Of a stretch of 5,766 nt of DNA, positions 3,403 through 5,766 are shown one piece after another. The position numbers and the translations under genes were made by a program. This DNA is from Thermodesulfatator sp. (GTDB lineage Bacteria > Desulfobacterota > Dissulfuribacteria > Dissulfuribacterales > QOAL01). The notes under the pieces were generated by a model. It saw only the letters and a program-made list of their open reading frames with translations, ran no database searches and was not told the origin of the DNA. The stretch is from NCBI GenBank assembly GCA_003978135.1, contig QOAL01000133.1, positions 1 through 5,766 on the forward strand, written 5' to 3'. Every line of letters begins with the position of its first letter. Position 1 is the first letter of the stretch.

Positions 3403-5766
3403 ATGCCCGTGATAACGAAAATAATCCTTGTCGGCATAATGGCACTGGCCTTAACCCTGATATCCAAATCTGCCCAGACTCAAAACCATGCCCCTGGCCT
3501 GACCATCCAGGTTCTGGATAACGGTCTTACCGCTGTAGTAAAGGAGGCTCACAGGGCTCCTGTGGCTGCAGTCCAGGTGTGGGTCAAGGCAGGAAGCGCA
3601 TACGAAACCGATGCCCAGGCTGGAATAACCCATTTGATTGAACATATGATTTTCAAGGGAACAGAAAAGAGGGGCCCCGGGGAACTGGCCAGAACCATAG
3701 AATCTCTCGGCGGCACCATAAATGCCTATACCTCATATGATTATACAGTTTACCACTGCGTGGTCCCAAGCAGCCACCTGAATACCGCCCTTGATATCCT
3801 GGAGGATGCAGTCTTTCATTCCAAGTTTGACCCCAGCGAGCTGGAAAGGGAGAAAAAGGTGGTACTCGAAGAGATGCGCATGAGGGAGGACAGGCCCAGG
3901 GTGATGCTCTTTGAAGACCTTATGAAAATTTCCTATTCCCGTTATCCGTACATGCGTCCCATTATAGGTAATGAAAAGACGGTTATGTCCTTTACGAGAT
4001 CGGATATCCTGGCTTACATGGCCCAACGGTACAGGCCGTGCAACATCTCGGTGGTTGTGGCAGGAGATGTGGACACCCAAAAGGCCGTTGCAATGATAGG
4101 CCAGTATTTTGGAAAGGAAACCAAGGCGTCTTGTGACTCACCGGGGTTTCCAGAAGAACCCGTACAGAATTCTCCCAGGCACAGCCTCAGAAAAATGGAG
4201 TGTCAGGAAGGCTACCTTGCCATTTCCTTTTCCGGGATTCCCGGCTTTAATAGCGCTGATGTCCCTGCCCTGGATCTTCTGGCAGCCTATCTTTCCCACG
4301 GTGAGAGCTCCTATCTGGTCTCCACCTTGAAAAATCAGCTTCAGCTTGTTCACAGTGTAAGCGCTTCTGCATTTACCCCCATGGGGCCAGGTCTTTTTGA
4401 GATCACTGCCAACATAGATCCAGACAAGGCAGAAGCGGTCCTGTCCAAAACCTTTTCCCTCCTGTTCGGTCTGAAAGAATCTCAAATAAGCCAGAAGGAG
4501 CTCAGGAAGGCAAAGACACAGGTTCTGACGGATTTTATATTCAGCCAGGAAACCATGGAAGGAGAAGCCAGAAAGCTTGGGGTCTTTCAAACCCTTGCGG
4601 GAGATGCAAACAAGGAGCAGGAATATCTGGAAAAGGTGCGCCAGGTGACCACGGCAGATATTCAAGCGGTGTCCAGGAAATACTTCAGGGCCGATGCCAT
4701 CAATGTGGCCATGGTGATTCCTGAAAAGGAAAAGGTTTCTATTGATGAAAAGAAACTCTCGAACATTATCATGGAGGCCGAGATTGCCGCTTCAGCAGCC
4801 AAGTTGCCACCTGATGAGAATATTGCAGTAAAAAACGTGGTCAGGAAGTTCATCCTTGCCAATGGGGCAACCATTCTTGCCCTGGAAGCCCATGACCTTC
4901 CAACAGTGGCAGTTCGGATTGTGTTTCCAGGGGGGCTGCGATATGAGACGCCCGACAATAACGGTATTTTCAATCTGCTTGCCAGGACGTGGAACAAGGG
5001 TACCAGCCTTCACGATGCTGATGCCATCTCTGACATAACAGATTCCCTGGGAGCTACGATTTCCGGTTTTTCAGGTCAGAATTCCTTTGGCCTCCAAGGC
5101 AGGTTTACCAGTGATTCCTTCAAAAAAGGGCTTGGTCTCCTCATGGAAGTATTGCTTTCCCCGACTTTTCCCAAGGAAGAGGTCGAAAAACAAAAACCAT
5201 TAATCCTGGCCAGAATAAGACAGCAGGATGATTATCTGCCCGGGGTAGCAATCAGGGAATTCAGAAAGCTTCTCTTTTCTCCCCATCCCTACGGCATGAA
5301 TGTTTTGGGCACACCTGAGACGGTTACCAGGCTGGATTCTCATGACCTGAAGCAGCTTTACAATGCCTTTGCAGTACCCGACCGGGCCATTATCTCTGTA
5401 GTGGGAGATATTGATGCAGATGAACTGTATCAGAATCTGGATACCCAGTTGAAATCCTGGCAGAATGAATCAACCTTGTTTTTGCCCACACCCCCTGCGC
5501 CTGAACCTGTTACAGCTCCTAAGATGGTGAGCCTTCACAGGGAAAGGCAGCAGGAACACATAGTTCTGGGCTTCATGGGGCCAGGTCTCACCAGTCCTGA
5601 CCGGTATCCTCTGGAGGTGTTGAATGCCATTCTGTCAGGTCAGGGGGGAAGGCTATTTACTGACCTGAGGGACAAGAAAAGCCTGGCGTATTCGGTTACC
5701 TCCTTTACCGGATTTGGTATAGATTATGGGTCAATAGCCAGCTACATAGCCTGTGCACCTGAAAAG
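3403..5766 (+). CDS. Exported M16 family (insulinase-like) zinc metallopeptidase, C-terminus beyond window
   Basis: The frame is open for 788 codons to the right edge with no stop. The ATG at 3403 follows GGAAGGAG by 5 nt. Residues 1-24 resemble a signal peptide (Lys6, hydrophobic 7-20, SKSA before Gln25), so the enzyme is probably periplasmic. The inverted zinc motif HLIEH lies at 77-81 (His77, catalytic Glu80, His81) within GITHLIEHMIFKG. The third zinc ligand is Glu157 (or Glu156) in VVLEEMRM, 76 residues after His81. Four-domain layout: active M16 N-domain (about 34-185), its C-domain (about 190-370), a second N-like domain starting FILANGATILAL (483) and a final C-domain. In the second half the zinc motif is degenerate: NLLAR at 524-528. 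The substrate-binding Arg/Tyr signature is retained late (LRDKKSLAYSV, Arg756 and Tyr763). This matches a single-chain M16 protease of about 850-900 residues. It degrades peptides or small proteins; the substrate is unknown. Confidence 0.9.
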   Translation, partial: MPVITKIILVGIMALALTLISKSAQTQNHAPGLTIQVLDNGLTAVVKEAHRAPVAAVQVWVKAGSAYETDAQAGITHLIEHMIFKGTEKRGPGELARTIESLGGTINAYTSYDYTVYHCVVPSSHLNTALDILEDAVFHSKFDPSELEREKKVVLEEMRMREDRPRVMLFEDLMKISYSRYPYMRPIIGNEKTVMSFTRSDILAYMAQRYRPCNISVVVAGDVDTQKAVAMIGQYFGKETKASCDSPGFPEEPVQNSPRHSLRKMECQEGYLAISFSGIPGFNSADVPALDLLAAYLSHGESSYLVSTLKNQLQLVHSVSASAFTPMGPGLFEITANIDPDKAEAVLSKTFSLLFGLKESQISQKELRKAKTQVLTDFIFSQETMEGEARKLGVFQTLAGDANKEQEYLEKVRQVTTADIQAVSRKYFRADAINVAMVIPEKEKVSIDEKKLSNIIMEAEIAASAAKLPPDENIAVKNVVRKFILANGATILALEAHDLPTVAVRIVFPGGLRYETPDNNGIFNLLARTWNKGTSLHDADAISDITDSLGATISGFSGQNSFGLQGRFTSDSFKKGLGLLMEVLLSPTFPKEEVEKQKPLILARIRQQDDYLPGVAIREFRKLLFSPHPYGMNVLGTPETVTRLDSHDLKQLYNAFAVPDRAIISVVGDIDADELYQNLDTQLKSWQNESTLFLPTPPAPEPVTAPKMVSLHRERQQEHIVLGFMGPGLTSPDRYPLEVLNAILSGQGGRLFTDLRDKKSLAYSVTSFTGFGIDYGSIASYIACAPEK

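Noticed and set aside
4138..4665. 175-codon minus-strand reading frame
   Set aside because: It is opposite the continuous M16 protease frame, and its protein shows no family signature. It is a shadow frame.
4960..5000. Second zinc site in the back half of the M16 protease
   Set aside because: The corresponding motif reads NLLAR, lacking both His and the Glu. As in other single-chain M16 enzymes, this half is non-catalytic.

Overview
The window looks like chromosomal DNA from a Gram-negative, probably anaerobic sulfur-metabolising bacterium. A Desulfobacterota (former delta-proteobacterial) sulfate reducer or relative is my best guess. It rests on the TolB style, a YeeE/TusA/DsrE-type sulfur cluster with unusually short subunits, balanced base composition and strong GGAGG ribosome sites. 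This placement is inference; there is no rRNA or other marker.

Layout from left to right. Positions 1-486 (minus) hold the N-terminal third of tolB, which runs off the left edge. A perfect 10-bp hairpin (504-534) separates it from a five-gene minus-strand operon at 567-3153. In transcription order (right to left) the operon encodes a YeeE/YedE-family membrane transporter (443 aa), a TusA-family sulfur carrier (85 aa), a DsrE-family protein (110 aa), a DsrE/F-like protein (113 aa) and a very short DsrH/TusB-like protein (63 aa). Gaps are 52, 45, 18 and 15 nt, and every gene has a clear Shine-Dalgarno site. A 249-nt divergent control region (3154-3402) follows, with a good promoter candidate facing each way. 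From 3403 to the right edge (plus) runs an exported M16 (insulinase-like) zinc protease of at least 788 residues, truncated by the window.

The sulfur genes make sense together. YeeE-type proteins (TsuA) import thiosulfate or a related sulfur species. TusA carries sulfur as a persulfide on the Cys of its CPxP motif. DsrE/F/H (TusD/C/B) proteins receive or pass on that sulfur. The small-gene order E-like, F-like, H-like matches dsrEFH and tusDCB, but the last two are divergent and the H-like one is far shorter than usual. The cluster is therefore best read as an atypical transporter-coupled sulfur relay. No dsrC/tusE, rhodanese or regulator gene is visible. tolB and the M16 protease are envelope genes with no evident functional tie to the cluster.

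No gap exceeds 300 nt. I see no tRNA, rRNA, CRISPR array or insertion sequence.
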